Of a DNA stretch of 23,849 bases, positions 1-8,529 are shown piece after piece. The stretch is from a virus. Position numbers and translations under genes: made by a program. Below the pieces are notes generated by a model, which was not told the DNA's origin, searched no databases, and saw nothing but the letters and a program-made list of their open reading frames with translations. Position 1 is the stretch's first letter. Every line of letters starts with the position of its first letter. The stretch is taken from IMG/VR virus record IMGVR_UViG_3300048034_000303, positions 1-23,849 of that record. One strand, 5' to 3'.

Positions 1-348
1 AATCCACGATTCTACCACAGACAAGCCGTGAAGCTCTGCCTGATGCTCTAAAGTGCTTCTATTTTGATTTCCTTGCATCAAAAACAGCTCAGCAGCCTTT
101 CTTACGGTATCTTCAGAGAAATATATATAGTATTCATCCTCGCCATTACGTCTGTAAATATTCTTGTTGGGTATAAGTGCCGCACCCATGAGAATCTTCT
201 TCTCCTTATCTACTTCTGCGAGTTGTACTTGTTTTTCTTCTGATAGGGCGATAAAATTTTCTTCTATCGCTGGTTTCTCTACGATTGATATGGCATCTAT
301 GCCAGATAACAACCCTTCTTCATCTATAAAAAGCTCTATAATCTTCAT
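1..348 (-). CDS. XkdF-like phage serine protease, N-terminal part (runs off left edge)
   Basis: The frame is open from an ATG at 348 to the window edge (116 codons seen). After a short leader the protein has a stretch beginning MGAALIPNKNIYRR, then YYIYFSEDTVRKAAELF, a QNRSTLEHQ segment and VVESWI. This run is typical of the Peptidase_S78_2/XkdF family, a prohead maturation protease; the histidine in LEHQ is probably catalytic in such enzymes. The rest, including any serine, is outside the window. It lies 9 bp after the tape measure stop. If the assignment holds, head genes come after tail genes here, an unusual order. The A/T-rich stretch TTAATTTAATACT before the ATG replaces a Shine-Dalgarno sequence. 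The family call is from memory of the motif and was not searched. Confidence 0.72.
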   Translation of the reverse strand, partial: MKIIELFIDEEGLLSGIDAISIVEKPAIEENFIALSEEKQVQLAEVDKEKKILMGAALIPNKNIYRRNGEDEYYIYFSEDTVRKAAELFLMQGNQNRSTLEHQAELHGLSVVESWI

Positions 349-357
349 AGTATTAAA

Positions 358-2412
358 TTAACCGAATGATGCGGTATTTGTTATGTTTCTATCGAGTTCT
401 TGTTGTGTCGAAACATCTTTTCCGACTACAAACGCTTTAACTGGTCTTGATTCTGCACCAGCTACTGTTTGGGCGAGTAACGATTGACCTGATGCGCCCA
501 CCACATTAAAATCAGGTGCTTGAATTTGTGCGCCACCACCACCGCCCGCACTATCACCACCGCCTTTCATTCCTCTAAATGAAGATATTGTCTGCGCAAC
601 TATTGAGCCTATCGCAAACCCAGCAGATAGCTTAGTCAATTTAACCCCTTTAAGGAATTTTGCTTCGTTAAAAATTACCTCCCCAGTTGAAAGTGGACCA
701 AGTCTGGCTAATGCTTTTGCGTTAGCAACATCAGTAGAAGCTCTTTGCTGTGCTATACTGCTACTCGCTCTAATAACAACACTTGCTATTGCAGAACCTT
801 TTTCAAGTATGAGGGCTGCTGTTGCTATCGCTTTTGTTTGTTTAAATGCAGTCCTAAGAACACCTGCTGTTTGGGTTACATATCCAAGATAAATGTCGTT
901 TATTCGCATTTTCTCCCTTATAAGCTCTACCTCCTGAGAGCTAAGTTGTTCTTGATACCTGATGCGTTCTACTCCATTTTCAAACTCAATATCACGCATT
1001 CTCTTTTGCTGATATGCAGTTAGCTGAATCATTACGTCTGCGTGTTCTGCTTCAGCTTGTTCTTTAGATGCGTTAAAAGCCTTCTCTGCTGCAAGTATCT
1101 CCGCATCAGTAGCCCCGCTCTGCTTGAATTCCTCGAGCCTTTGTTCTTGCCTTTTTATAAAAGAATCTCTCCTTGCGTCTAAAACTCTTTGAGCTGATTC
1201 TATTTCTATTTTAAGTTGTGTTTCAGCATTGTATCTTTTACTTTGTAATGACTTCTTCCTGAAGTTCTCCTCCATTGAACTTAAATCAAGTAGTCCTTTC
1301 TTAAATACTTTAAATGATTCTTCGTCACCTTCTTTCTCTTGTGCTTTTTTTTGAGCTTTATTCTTAGCAGCCTCAACTCTTGCGACAAGTTTAGCATACT
1401 CCAAGCTCTGAGTATACTGCTCAGCTTTATTTCCAAATAGTTCCTGAGACTTTTTGTATATAGTAAGTTCTCTCTCTGCTTCTTCTACCGCATCAAAAGC
1501 ACCGAGTATTCTACCAACCTCTAATTCTCTTTGTAGCCCAAATATTTCATTAGCAAGTTTTTCTACGGTTTGTCCTCGACCAACCAAGTCTTCTATGTAT
1601 TTTTTTTCTTTGAGCCTTGTTCTATCAACCTCAATTCCGTACTTCTCAAACACCTCAATAGATTTCTCTATCTGTTTATTGTATTCTCCTTGCTTATCTC
1701 TACTTTTGCTCTTATTAGTTGATTCCTCCTTATAAAGCCTACCTAATCTAAGAAGTTCGTCTCCAGCATTCTTTAATAACTTCTCTTGCTCTAATAATGA
1801 TTCGTTGTTATCCTCTCCTTTTTTTATGAGGTCATCAAGGGTTTTTGTTAATTCCTTTTGCGCATCAGTAAGGTCATCTGTTCCCTCTCTCCACGCCTTA
1901 AATCTCTTTATTAGACCAGGCAAAAAAGATATTAAAAGTTGAATACCTATAAGTAGTCCACCAGTTCCCCATAAAGACCTTAGTAGCTTTTTCATTGAGT
2001 TTGTAAATCCCCCAGCAGTAGCACTAAAGCTCGTAAATAAACTAACAACCTGAGACAAGTTGTTCGCAATCGCAGTAAATCCATAACTCGCATCAGAAGC
2101 TAATCGACCAGTTTCAAGAAGTATAGCGTTGTTAAGACCTGCTTGCGCTCTTGATGATTTAAGAGCAGCAGAACTTTGTCGAGTAGCACTCGCTAAGCCA
2201 AGCTCAGATTTAGCAAGACCTGTATTTATGTCTTTCTGTACTTTTTGAAGTTGATTTATCTTCTCTAATTCAATAGCTTTGTCGCTTCTAAGGAAGTTGA
2301 GTTTTTCCTCCGCTTTAGCTACCTCGTCAATAGACTCTTTTACCTTCTTTGTTTCGACAGTAGCTGTTTTTGAATCTACTATCAGTTTTAATACTATTTC
2401 CTTACTTGCCAT
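358..2412 (-). CDS. Tail tape measure protein
   Basis: This 684 aa protein should set siphovirus tail length and sit inside the tail tube. Residues about 15-70 and 190-480 are charged, heptad-like and rich in K, E and Q, as expected of long coiled coils. One strong hydrophobic segment (about 149-167, LWGTGGLLIGIQLLISFLPG) could cross a membrane during DNA entry. Another Ala-rich region lies near 545-615. The C-terminus has a Gly-rich linker (GGGDSAGGGGG), then an APDFNVVGASG segment and TQQELDRNITNTASFG, an ending I associate with tape measures of Bacteroidetes phages. It is short for a tape measure, which would predict a tail of about 100 nm by the usual 1.5 Angstrom per residue rule. The start overlaps the stop of the 54 aa gene before it (ATGGCAAGTAA). 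Confidence 0.85.
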   Translation of the reverse strand: MASKEIVLKLIVDSKTATVETKKVKESIDEVAKAEEKLNFLRSDKAIELEKINQLQKVQKDINTGLAKSELGLASATRQSSAALKSSRAQAGLNNAILLETGRLASDASYGFTAIANNLSQVVSLFTSFSATAGGFTNSMKKLLRSLWGTGGLLIGIQLLISFLPGLIKRFKAWREGTDDLTDAQKELTKTLDDLIKKGEDNNESLLEQEKLLKNAGDELLRLGRLYKEESTNKSKSRDKQGEYNKQIEKSIEVFEKYGIEVDRTRLKEKKYIEDLVGRGQTVEKLANEIFGLQRELEVGRILGAFDAVEEAERELTIYKKSQELFGNKAEQYTQSLEYAKLVARVEAAKNKAQKKAQEKEGDEESFKVFKKGLLDLSSMEENFRKKSLQSKRYNAETQLKIEIESAQRVLDARRDSFIKRQEQRLEEFKQSGATDAEILAAEKAFNASKEQAEAEHADVMIQLTAYQQKRMRDIEFENGVERIRYQEQLSSQEVELIREKMRINDIYLGYVTQTAGVLRTAFKQTKAIATAALILEKGSAIASVVIRASSSIAQQRASTDVANAKALARLGPLSTGEVIFNEAKFLKGVKLTKLSAGFAIGSIVAQTISSFRGMKGGGDSAGGGGGAQIQAPDFNVVGASGQSLLAQTVAGAESRPVKAFVVGKDVSTQQELDRNITNTASFG

Positions 2413-2566
2413 TTCTGTATGCTTTAGATTCTTTTACTCTTTTCACTTGTGATACAACATCATTCCAGTTGCGACAACCACTATACATTCCTTTCGCTAT
2501 ATCTACATTATGAGATACGCCATGCCAGTCAGAGAGTTGCAATAGGTCTATTATATTCTTTATCAT
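2402..2566 (-). CDS. Small 54 aa protein between tail protein and tape measure
   Basis: A 54-codon frame exactly fills the gap between the 752 aa tail protein and the tape measure. Its ATG overlaps the preceding stop in the sequence ATGA (2563-2566), and its TAA lies inside the tape measure start, so both junctions look translationally coupled. The product is mixed charge with a basic tail (VKRVKESKAYRNGK), one Cys, and the segment SDWHGVSHNVDIAKGMYSGC. I do not recognise a family. Its position next to the tape measure suggests a tail assembly role, but that is inference. Confidence 0.7.
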   Translation of the reverse strand: MIKNIIDLLQLSDWHGVSHNVDIAKGMYSGCRNWNDVVSQVKRVKESKAYRNGK

Positions 2567-4821
2567 AATACGTTCAATAATTCAAGTTTAGATTCGCCTG
2601 TCTTTAGATTGGTGTCTATTGAATTTATAGTAAACACCTTATCGCCTATCTGAAATCTATCATTCAGATTATAGTTTAGTAATATACTGTTTGGCAAATG
2701 TGCTGTCAGCTTAAATATACGCTTCTTTGGATTAAAAGCATCTGTAATGTATGTTTCGTAGAATACCTTAAACAATGAGTTTGTGTTTGCACCATAATTG
2801 TTTCTTGAGTATTCATCAATCTCAATATCGAAGTTAAGCGTAAAATCAGGTGCGCTAACGATGTTAATTTCATTTGCATTAGATGGCATCCAATAAGAAG
2901 TTAAATCATCGTGAGTCGAGCCTTCAAGCCAACTCAGGGGTGTTGAGGAAAGACCTGTTCTTATGATTCCGTAAAATAATATTGGCGCAGTAAGAACAGA
3001 ATCGTAATCAGCTGTTGGAGGCGAAGAACCATCAGAAGGTTCAGGTTTAAAGTTATCACCTGCTGAGTAACCCCATTGATAAGGAGTTAAATCTCCTGTA
3101 TCTTCATCTTCTAACCTCTCAAACTTGAGATGCTCAAATGGAAGCTCTACTTTGTATGGTTTACCTCTGTCTGCTTCTCTTTCACTATATTCAGAATCGC
3201 CAAATATATCGTTAAACGCTTCTTTATGCTGAAGCATCAATAGTGTCTTAGGGTCTTTGTACTTAAACTCTATTTCATTAAATGGTATTGTAGCATCAAT
3301 ATCTGTTTGAGATGAATCTACATATTTTGTTATGTCAAATATCTGAGGGTTGTCATCATAAAAGTCATCAAGAGGTAAAACTCTTATCTTGCCAAAGTCA
3401 GCATCAGCTACATCATTTACATAATATGCTGTAAGATTAAACATCTTAAACAGACCAGTCATAAAGTCGTAAACCTTAATATCGGGTACTCTTTCCGTTA
3501 GAACTATATCAAAAGATGTATTAACATCAGAGGGGTTGTAAACGGCAGTAAAAGTATCAATAGTTGATACTCCGCCTGGTCTAACTTTCTTTATTTTTTC
3601 TATAATCTGCATTGACTCTGTTGATTCAAATCCTGTATCAGACAATACAATCCATTGAACTGAGTAAGTTCTGCTTTTTGAGGACTCCCTGCCTGTTGAA
3701 AATACAACAGTTTGAGTTCCTGTTAGGTTAGAAAATTCCTGCAAAACTTCATTGTTGTTTAACGTATCAATCATCTTTACGCCATAAACTTCAGTAGTTG
3801 AGCCTACTTTTGGTGTTATAGTGAGATTAAATGTAAATTCATTGTATTTAAAATCAATTTGCCTATACAAGAAGAATCTAAAATTACTATCTGTTAAAGA
3901 ACCTGAGTCCTCAAAATAAACCTCCCCTTCAGGTTGAAAATCACTAAGCAAATCTCCCGATGAATAAGTAAAGTTGTTCAGTATGCTTTCGGGGTTAGCA
4001 GCAGATATTTTTCCTTTCTCACGACTGAGCCACATATATAATCCATCAAGAACATTTGTAGAAGATGAGCCGAAGAAATCATCTGTAAATTGTATTCCGT
4101 ATCTATCTTCTATCGCCTCTATTATGTATTCTAATTTAACAGCAGGTTTCAAGTCTGTGTAATCTACACCTCTTATGTGAACACCGCCACCTCCTGCGTC
4201 ATAAGCTATGTTTCCTGTTGGCGTAGATTGACTATTGTTTGACGAATTATAGAATAATCTCTTTGTTGGAGTTATAAGGGGGTATATAATTGCGTTTGTC
4301 TTTGTAGAAGAACCAATAGTTGTGCTTAAACCTGTGGTGAATCCACTTTTAACTGTGGCATTATCCCAACTATGATTGAAATTATTAAGCCAATCTAAAA
4401 CCTGTAACTTATCATCTCCAAACAAGTCTTTTAGGTTTACAGTATTTCCGAAAAATGTTATGTTGTAGGCGTAAGGTTTATTATCCTTCATTTTAACGCC
4501 ATTTAAAAGTATCTTACCTCTACGGAACGGAATATAGTTTATCTCAAGTATAGCATCTTTTTTACTCCTTGCGTCAAATACCCCCACCTCTTGAGTGCCT
4601 GATGATTGACCATCTAAGAAGTAATTATAGAAATGGGCGAATATCTTATTGTTTGTTTTAGATGCAGGTAAAGTAAATGACTGGGAAAAGTCCGTAAATA
4701 TCTTCGACACGTCTTTTATGTCCTGTATCTTAGATGTTACGGATATTGTTTCATCGTCAAACAAGTCTACCATTTGGTACTCGTCATAAGTGTCTTTTAT
4801 GTATAGAGTAACTTTATTCAT
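2563..4821 (-). CDS. Large tail structural protein (distal tail or baseplate-like)
   Basis: The 752 aa product is beta-rich with no signal peptide or membrane segment. The N-terminus contains IFTDFSQSFTLPASKTNN, then a segment with INYIPFRRGKILLNGVKMK and ITFFGNTVNLKDLFGDDKL. I associate this pattern with structural proteins of Flavobacterium and Cellulophaga phages that precede or follow the tape measure. A middle region (about 290-420) is rich in Ser/Thr/Gly. The C-terminus (GDKVFTINSIDTNLKTGESKLELLNVL) looks like a short beta domain. The gene overlaps its upstream neighbour by one base (TAATG) and its downstream neighbour by four. The exact role (tail tip, hub or adhesin support) cannot be told from sequence alone. 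Confidence 0.6.
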   Translation of the reverse strand: MNKVTLYIKDTYDEYQMVDLFDDETISVTSKIQDIKDVSKIFTDFSQSFTLPASKTNNKIFAHFYNYFLDGQSSGTQEVGVFDARSKKDAILEINYIPFRRGKILLNGVKMKDNKPYAYNITFFGNTVNLKDLFGDDKLQVLDWLNNFNHSWDNATVKSGFTTGLSTTIGSSTKTNAIIYPLITPTKRLFYNSSNNSQSTPTGNIAYDAGGGGVHIRGVDYTDLKPAVKLEYIIEAIEDRYGIQFTDDFFGSSSTNVLDGLYMWLSREKGKISAANPESILNNFTYSSGDLLSDFQPEGEVYFEDSGSLTDSNFRFFLYRQIDFKYNEFTFNLTITPKVGSTTEVYGVKMIDTLNNNEVLQEFSNLTGTQTVVFSTGRESSKSRTYSVQWIVLSDTGFESTESMQIIEKIKKVRPGGVSTIDTFTAVYNPSDVNTSFDIVLTERVPDIKVYDFMTGLFKMFNLTAYYVNDVADADFGKIRVLPLDDFYDDNPQIFDITKYVDSSQTDIDATIPFNEIEFKYKDPKTLLMLQHKEAFNDIFGDSEYSEREADRGKPYKVELPFEHLKFERLEDEDTGDLTPYQWGYSAGDNFKPEPSDGSSPPTADYDSVLTAPILFYGIIRTGLSSTPLSWLEGSTHDDLTSYWMPSNANEINIVSAPDFTLNFDIEIDEYSRNNYGANTNSLFKVFYETYITDAFNPKKRIFKLTAHLPNSILLNYNLNDRFQIGDKVFTINSIDTNLKTGESKLELLNVL

Positions 4822-6257
4822 TATCGAATATTGTTTATCTTGTCAAACGCCATATCAAATTCAATAGTGTAGTTTACAAGTCTATCGTTAATGTGAGTTT
4901 TGTATTGTACTGATTGTGTTCTCGCTTTCAATGGTAGTACAAGTTCTTCGTCCGTTAGCTTTGTCATCCATATCTGTTCAGATAACATTAACTGTCTTAT
5001 CACTTCATTATATGAATCATCAATGAATCCTGTATTAAGCGTGATTCTTTCATTGCCCATTAAATTCAATGTTCTCATTTGATGGGCGTTTGTGTTATAG
5101 GTTAGATTCGCAAAATCAACAACAGAAGCCTTGTAAGATTCAGTCTTTGTTTGTATAGCTTCCATACTTTTCTTATCGAACCAAATATCTTGTAGTGCGC
5201 CAAACTTGTTTACGAATGTAACTCGTACTGGCTCATACTTTGAACACTCAAGTGTTTTTATCTTAATTATAACTGTCTTAGTGTCCTCTGTTGAAGTGTT
5301 ACTTGCGCCTGTAAATGTAGTACCTGTATCATAATTGACCCACACCTCATCAAATGCGCCAACATCAATGCTGTTCAGGAATCTCTGTAAGCATGCGCTA
5401 TCTTCAAATGTACCCCCATCTTCAAGTACTCTTTCCTCGTATGTTGCAGAATCTGAGTTTCCGCTACTTGCGATGTATTGAATCTTTTGGTCGGTATTGT
5501 CGTTGTCGGATATTATTTGTGTTCTTACAAGCTCTCCATTGTTGTAAAACGCTAAGCTGTTAGTGCCTCCTGCAAATATCGGTATGTTTATACTTCCATC
5601 TTCAGGGCGATATGATATTAGATTGGATTGTAATAGACCTGTACTTGGTTCAGGATTGATTCCCTCTTCAAAGTAACCATACCCCTCTGTTGCTATCATA
5701 TTAAAGTATGACCTCCTGTATATAAAATATCCAGAGCCTGACTGATATATATTATCGTCTAATGTCAATGTGGTATTTGAATCAACGGAAGTTACAGTAG
5801 CAAAAAAACCACTTTGGTCTTCCACGGCAATATCCCCAATTTGAACTGTTGATGTAAATGAGGCAGAGCTATCTATAAGTTTGTTTGTTGATGTTCCTGT
5901 TGCAGTTCCCGATGCTGCTAATATGTTTTGTAGGTTAGATGGTGTTGATGTCCACCCAAAAATTGCATCACCTACTGCATTTGTAACATCTACATCAAAC
6001 ATTACCCATAAGGAGTAGCTGTCGTATTCCCCATCATATTTAACATTTATGTAATCTCTTATAAGCTCTGATATTTCAAACATAACATAATCATTGTTCT
6101 CAATGCTTGACTTACTTATAGTGTATTTCAAATCTGAAGAATCAGGAGATGTTTTTTTACTTCCTTCGTATATATAAAGTTTTAGCGTAACATTCCCTAA
6201 ACTTGCATTTTCTACTTTTACAAAGAACGGACTTCTTGCGTTAATTATTGTCGCCAT
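4821..6257 (-). CDS. Tail/virion structural protein with an inserted beta domain
   Basis: The protein is 478 aa and begins MATIINARSPFFVKV, a start I associate with Bacteroidetes phage virion proteins. Residues about 117-181 form a separate Gly/Ser/Thr-rich block with TNKLIDSSASFTS, VQIGDIAVEDQSG, ATVTSVDSNTTLTL and FIYRR. Blocks of this shape recur in many unrelated phage structural proteins and probably fold as small beta domains. The flanking protein resumes with SYFNMIATEGYGYFEEGINPE, which suggests an inserted module. The C-terminal third is a mixed region ending in a beta-like stretch (VNYTIEFDMAFDKINNIR). It sits one base after the next gene's end in the tail operon. It may be a tail tube, fibre-base or baseplate protein. 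Confidence 0.58.
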   Translation of the reverse strand: MATIINARSPFFVKVENASLGNVTLKLYIYEGSKKTSPDSSDLKYTISKSSIENNDYVMFEISELIRDYINVKYDGEYDSYSLWVMFDVDVTNAVGDAIFGWTSTPSNLQNILAASGTATGTSTNKLIDSSASFTSTVQIGDIAVEDQSGFFATVTSVDSNTTLTLDDNIYQSGSGYFIYRRSYFNMIATEGYGYFEEGINPEPSTGLLQSNLISYRPEDGSINIPIFAGGTNSLAFYNNGELVRTQIISDNDNTDQKIQYIASSGNSDSATYEERVLEDGGTFEDSACLQRFLNSIDVGAFDEVWVNYDTGTTFTGASNTSTEDTKTVIIKIKTLECSKYEPVRVTFVNKFGALQDIWFDKKSMEAIQTKTESYKASVVDFANLTYNTNAHQMRTLNLMGNERITLNTGFIDDSYNEVIRQLMLSEQIWMTKLTDEELVLPLKARTQSVQYKTHINDRLVNYTIEFDMAFDKINNIR

Positions 6258-6258
6258 A

Positions 6259-6813
6259 TTATTTTGTTTCTAAAGTATAACTGTTTCCTTTTTTGACATA
6301 CCCTGATTTTTTCAGCTTGTCCTCTATATCAACAGTAACATCGCTAACAACTGGGTCTGTTATATTATTAAGTAACTCATTGTATCTGTTTTCGTATAGG
6401 CGCTGAAGAAAGTTCATTGGCTGAATTCCGTTTCTGCCAAGAGATGTTTGAATTAGTTTAGCTAAATTCTCTGGGGTTGCACCTCCCATAGACTCAAGAG
6501 TCGCACTTGGCTGTATTGTAACTGGTTTTCTTTCTATCCAATTAACAAGGTCGTTTAAGTTGGCGCTTACACTTGTAGAACCCTCGTCTAATGTGTGTAT
6601 ATATTCATTCGCCAATAAGTCAAAGTTGAACGAACTATTAGTTCCTTCTTCCTTTACCTCTAAGCTATTTACAAGTTCGCCAGTAGCATTTATCTTGAAT
6701 TGACCATATCTTCTTGTTACAGGTGTATTTAGTATAAAGTTTTTGTAGTATACCCTTGCATTAGCCATAAAAGACCTTAAATACGCTCTTGTATTTTTTA
6801 ATCTAATATCCAT
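6259..6813 (-). CDS. HK97 gp10-like tail completion or neck protein
   Basis: The 184 aa product has a basic, helical N-terminus (LKNTRAYLRSFMANARVYYKNF), then a central stretch with NEYIHTLDEGSTSVS and LVNWIERKPV. That pattern (polar strand, D-E-G-S loop, then a W helix) resembles gp10/neck-type proteins that join head and tail. A second half with LIQTSLGRNGIQPMNFLQRLYENRYNELL is helical. It overlaps the 164 aa gene upstream by one base (TAATG). Alternatives are another minor tail protein of unknown fold; the match is by general shape only. Confidence 0.5.
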   Translation of the reverse strand: MDIRLKNTRAYLRSFMANARVYYKNFILNTPVTRRYGQFKINATGELVNSLEVKEEGTNSSFNFDLLANEYIHTLDEGSTSVSANLNDLVNWIERKPVTIQPSATLESMGGATPENLAKLIQTSLGRNGIQPMNFLQRLYENRYNELLNNITDPVVSDVTVDIEDKLKKSGYVKKGNSYTLETK

Positions 6814-7307
6814 TATCTACAAGCGTCTCCTGTGTCGTTAATCAAACTCATATCATCATTGGCGACTTGAAGCGTTACGTTCATACTCCAACCAGTAAGT
6901 AGGTTCTCAAACCTATCCTCAAACAGACTTGCGTTTATGTCAGATACGATTTGGTATTTATCCCTAAACAACTCACCTCTGCGTAATGAAGCCTGTAACC
7001 CATTGATTACTGTCAGTTGGGTGTTCAATATGTCGTGCTTGTTGTCAAGTCCTCTGTACGGAATAGTCGCTGTGGCGAGTTTATCATCTTTCGTCTCATC
7101 TACTAAATCCATACAAATTACCTGCAAGTTAAACTCCATTACATAATCCGTGAACGATACGCTTTGGATATTGACGTGCGCCAATGGGAATATAGTTTGC
7201 TTAGACAAGTCCACTTGGAATATATCGCCAAAGGTAACTGTATTGACAGATGGGCTGCCGTTTAGGTAGGTGTATAATTTATCTACTAAGTCGTAATACT
7301 CTCTCAT
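6813..7307 (-). CDS. Probable tail terminator / minor tail protein
   Basis: A 164 aa protein with an N-terminal helix (MREYYDLVDKLYTYLN), strands containing FPLAHVNIQSVSF and VMEFNLQVICMDLVDE, a helix with LNTQLTVINGLQASLRRG, and a final FENLLTGWSMNVTLQV. Strand-helix-strand proteins of this size that contain a 'xxLVDE' strand followed by a long helix are typical of tail terminator-type proteins in Bacteroidetes phages. The ATG overlaps the stop codon of the frameshifted upstream product (TGA at 7304-7306), which supports reading of that hidden frame. Family assignment is by pattern only. Confidence 0.5.
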   Translation of the reverse strand: MREYYDLVDKLYTYLNGSPSVNTVTFGDIFQVDLSKQTIFPLAHVNIQSVSFTDYVMEFNLQVICMDLVDETKDDKLATATIPYRGLDNKHDILNTQLTVINGLQASLRRGELFRDKYQIVSDINASLFEDRFENLLTGWSMNVTLQVANDDMSLINDTGDACR

Positions 7308-7573
7308 TTGTTTTTATTGTATGCGTTCTTTATTAGTTGTGATTCCAATTCGTTCTTCTCTTTTTCAAATGTTAGGTAGTTGAGGCATTGGAATAATTCG
7401 CTTTCTGTGACGGCATCGAACCGAAGGACATTTCCTTGAGCGAGTCCATATATTGACTGATACCATCCCCACTTTGAGCCAAAGTTTGCTTGAGCAGATA
7501 GGTCTGTTCTTCCGTCAGACTCTTTTGTATATAGCTCGGGATAGCTCTCAATAACTCCTTCGCTAAATCGTAA
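7304..7573 (-). CDS. -1 frame extension of the tail chaperone (translational frameshift product)
   Basis: A second frame, offset by -1, is open from about 7630 to a TGA at 7304-7306. It has no ATG that I can find, so it needs a shift from the 237 aa gene. Entered at the T9 tract it adds 89 residues after Phe171, giving a 260 aa fusion. The added sequence reads like a real domain: ANFGSKWGWYQSIYGLAQGN, then VLRFDAVTESELFQCLNYL and an end TFEKEKNELESQL. Its stop overlaps the next ATG as ATGA, the same junction style as the rest of the operon. About 200 bp are therefore read in two frames. Lambda G/GT-type frameshifting is established knowledge; the site here is inferred. Confidence 0.72.
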   Translation of the reverse strand, partial: LRFSEGVIESYPELYTKESDGRTDLSAQANFGSKWGWYQSIYGLAQGNVLRFDAVTESELFQCLNYLTFEKEKNELESQLIKNAYNKNK

Positions 7574-8085
7574 AAAAAAACCATAGCACTCATAGCTACG
7601 CTGAGTGGCATCTCCTTCATTAGTTCAGACACCTCATCACTTGGGTCGTATGGCGCAATAGTATATTTTTCTTTACTTCTAAAGTTTACTGGGCGATAAA
7701 GCACAGCCATCGCTTTGTGCATTGTTTCCCATTCTGAGATGTTGTCTTCTGCGTCTATATATTCGCCAAGTGATATACGTTCTAGGTTAGGTATGAACCC
7801 CATATCTACATTGAGTAGTTTAAAATGGCGAATTATCTCAGGTCTTTCCTCAAACGCTTTGCCGAGTATTGCCAATACTTTCTCAACCTCCGATACTGGA
7901 ATACGCATTACGTCTTTTAGTTCTACATTACAGAATATCTCGATGAGTTTCATATTTAGAAAGTCAGTTGCGCTCTCATCATCTTTGTTCTGTTCAACAA
8001 GTTTCATATACCTCTGATATTGTCCAAGCGTAATATCGCCAAGAGTAGTAGGTACTGATAATGTTAGTTCTACTTGTTTTCCCAT
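7372..8085 (-). CDS. Probable tail assembly chaperone, short (non-shifted) form
   Basis: The 237 aa zero-frame product is mostly helical: LTLGQYQRYMKL-type N-terminal segment (about 18-32), FLNMKLIEIFCNVELKDVMRIP, then FIPNLERISLGEYIDAEDN and a helix with WETMHKAMAVLYRPV. A hydrophobic stretch (LSVAMSAMVFFYDLAKELL, 161-179) is encoded over a run of nine T residues. The C-terminus carries SGDGISQYMDSLKEM. Its role as a chaperone is inferred from the overlapping -1 frame described separately and from its place in the tail operon; lambda G/GT is the model. It could instead be a structural adaptor. The promoter at 8530-8560 may serve this operon through the 83 aa gene. Confidence 0.55.
   Translation of the reverse strand: MGKQVELTLSVPTTLGDITLGQYQRYMKLVEQNKDDESATDFLNMKLIEIFCNVELKDVMRIPVSEVEKVLAILGKAFEERPEIIRHFKLLNVDMGFIPNLERISLGEYIDAEDNISEWETMHKAMAVLYRPVNFRSKEKYTIAPYDPSDEVSELMKEMPLSVAMSAMVFFYDLAKELLRAIPSYIQKSLTEEQTYLLKQTLAQSGDGISQYMDSLKEMSFGSMPSQKANYSNASTT
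7572..7580 (-). promoter_or_regulatory. Candidate -1 frameshift slippery tract (T9)
   Basis: Nine T residues in the zero frame read G-GTT-TTT-TTT-TAC (Val-Phe-Phe-Tyr). Both tRNAs can re-pair after a one-base backward slip on T TTT TTT. This is the only strong homopolymer inside the region where zero and -1 frames are both open (about 7630-7372). A later site such as the C-AAG-CAA-ACT-TTG stretch near 7490 cannot be excluded. Confidence 0.5.
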
Positions 8086-8138
8086 ATTAAATTAACATTT
8101 GTTTAGTTTATTGTTTGCCCAACTGCCGTAGTGGCAGT

Positions 8139-8280
8139 ATATATAATACACTCTTATATATAGTACATTGTATAGTATATAGTACATTGTATAATAGAGT
8201 ACGTTGTATAGAATGAAATAATATATTAGTACGTTGTATATATAATACATTGTATAGTATATGGTACAATGTATTATACT
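8139..8280. repeat. TACRTTGTA repeat array C1
   Basis: Six copies of a 9 bp core lie at 8164, 8183, 8200, 8230, 8246 (TACRTTGTA) and 8265 (inverted, TACAATGTA), spaced 16-30 bp apart. The larger unit is about TAGTACRTTGTATA. The last two copies form a perfect 14 bp inverted repeat (8241-8254 with 8265-8278, 10-base loop) whose right arm contains the stop codon of the 83 aa gene. A separate short hairpin, CTGCC-GTAGT-GGCAG, sits at 8123-8137. No coding frame here is convincing. The array lies between the 83 aa gene and the tail chaperone gene; a similar array lies at 21443-21570. Confidence 0.85.
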
Positions 8281-8525
8281 TGCTCACCGTTGTTTTTGTT
8301 GTAGTAATGGCGATATATCTCCCATATTTTAGTGTACCATTCGCCCTTTTTGTATGTCTGAGGCGAAATAAGCGTTTCTGCGCCACTTTCTATGGCTATC
8401 TGGTACTCAGTCCCACTTGGTACGGGATATGCTCTTATATCGTTTCTAATGCACCAAGAGAAGGCTCTTAGAGATTCTTCGTGATTGTTCAAATCTTCTA
8501 CTGTACGTTTCTTTCTTTTTGCCAT
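8274..8525 (-). CDS. 83 aa phage protein, first gene of the tail operon
   Basis: The start is placed at MAKRKKRT (8525) rather than the longer frame to 8558, because the promoter -7 box lies at 8530-8537 and would fall inside the longer reading. The product has a basic N-terminus, a helix with NHEESLRAFSWCIRNDI, then YPVPSGTEYQIAIESG and ISPQTYKKGEWYTKIWEIYRHYYNKNN. I do not recognise a function. Predicted transcription starts within a few bases of the ATG, so the mRNA may be leaderless. The stop codon is inside repeat array C1. Confidence 0.75.
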   Translation of the reverse strand: MAKRKKRTVEDLNNHEESLRAFSWCIRNDIRAYPVPSGTEYQIAIESGAETLISPQTYKKGEWYTKIWEIYRHYYNKNNGEQV

Positions 8526-8529
8526 ATCA

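Noticed and set aside
8139-8280. CRISPR array
   Set aside because: Units are short (9-14 bp), spacing is irregular (16-30 bp), one copy is inverted and there are no unique spacers of equal length.
8108-8386. 92 aa minus-strand frame over array C1
   Set aside because: It reads the repeat in one frame (LYNVLY, IQRT, LYTIQ) and overlaps the 83 aa gene.
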